Origin: an uncultured Oscillibacter sp. | GTDB taxonomy: Bacteria; Bacillota; Clostridia; Oscillospirales; Oscillospiraceae | NCBI GenBank assembly: GCA_950097265.1 | Contig: CATNDJ010000007.1 | Coordinates: 1 to 64,000 of the forward strand | Direction of reading: 5' to 3' | DNA length: 64,000 nt | In this document: one piece after another, positions 63,917 to 64,000 of the stretch | Numbering within the stretch: position 1 is the first letter of the stretch | How the letters are laid out: each line of letters begins with the position of its first letter | Notes under the pieces: model-generated | The model's input: the letters and a program-made list of their open reading frames with translations, nothing else | Told to the model about the DNA's origin: nothing | The model's database searches: none | Translations under genes and position numbers: made by a program

Positions 63917-64000
63917 AGAGTCAAGTGAATAACTGCGATGATCGGAAAGAGTAACGGTCACCCCGAAGAACAGAGAGGGCGCGTCACCGGCTGCAAGCGC
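63917..64000 (+). ncRNA. T-box leader, 5' half, cut by window edge
   Basis: Conserved Stem I elements occur in the right order: GCGATGATCGGAAAGAGTA (63937 onward), CAGAGAG (63971-63977) and GGCTGCAAGC near the end. T-box leaders sense uncharged tRNA and control aminoacyl-tRNA synthetase or amino-acid genes. The specifier loop, antiterminator and controlled gene lie beyond the window, so the amino acid cannot be named. Confidence 0.85.

Overview
The window is GC-rich DNA from a low-redundancy, densely coded bacterial chromosome. Strong AGGAGG ribosome sites, paired rho-independent hairpins between convergent genes, a T-box leader, a SpoIIID sporulation regulator, SLH-domain surface proteins and a CsrA-linked flagellin point to a spore-forming, flagellated Bacillota. 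The protein families (DUF3842, DUF975, RNHCP, GH112 phosphorylase) suggest an anaerobic gut member of the Oscillospiraceae. The family assignment is inference; no 16S rRNA is present.

Layout. 1-5.8 kb: a truncated zinc-ribbon protein, htpG, a MATE exporter, a LytTR/DUF3021 pair and a hemolysin III family membrane protein. 6.0-12.2 kb: a complete F-type ATP synthase operon in which the delta subunit is missing as a separate gene; its C-terminal half is fused to the front of alpha. The operon tail carries a broken histidine kinase. 13-19 kb: an Agr-like LytTR two-component system, a TraX protein and a BceAB-type ABC exporter. 19-25.9 kb: an SLH/transglutaminase protein with an LCP-family enzyme, spoIIID, an aldo-keto reductase operon behind a MerR-type promoter, and an ECF S component.

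25.9-30.5 kb is the most remarkable stretch. A MocR regulator has lost its PLP lysine. Next to it lies a Hin-sized serine recombinase, then two near-identical 24-bp palindromes bracketing about 90 bp that contain a sigma-28-type promoter facing away from csrA and the flagellin gene. The flagellin leader has a hairpin presenting GGA as a CsrA target, and the flagellin gene is interrupted by one in-frame TAG. Together this looks like an invertible flagellin switch, here read in what would be the OFF orientation.

30.5-43 kb: DUF975, an RNHCP/pepP/arsC-like/dus run, pyrG with a lipoprotein, an ECF sigma factor with two related DUF4179-like partners (one membrane, one secreted), and a transmembrane Ser/Thr kinase with a leucine-rich-repeat ectodomain. 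43-55 kb: an 891-residue SLH surface protein, a ferric-type ABC importer whose ATPase carries a roughly 110-residue insertion, and a divergent three-gene sensor set (binding lipoprotein, YesM-like kinase, YesN-like regulator). 55-64 kb: two AraC regulators, a sugar ABC importer with a GH112 lacto-N-biose/galacto-N-biose phosphorylase, a DivIVA-like protein, an HMA-like protein without its metal site, and the start of a T-box leader cut by the window edge.
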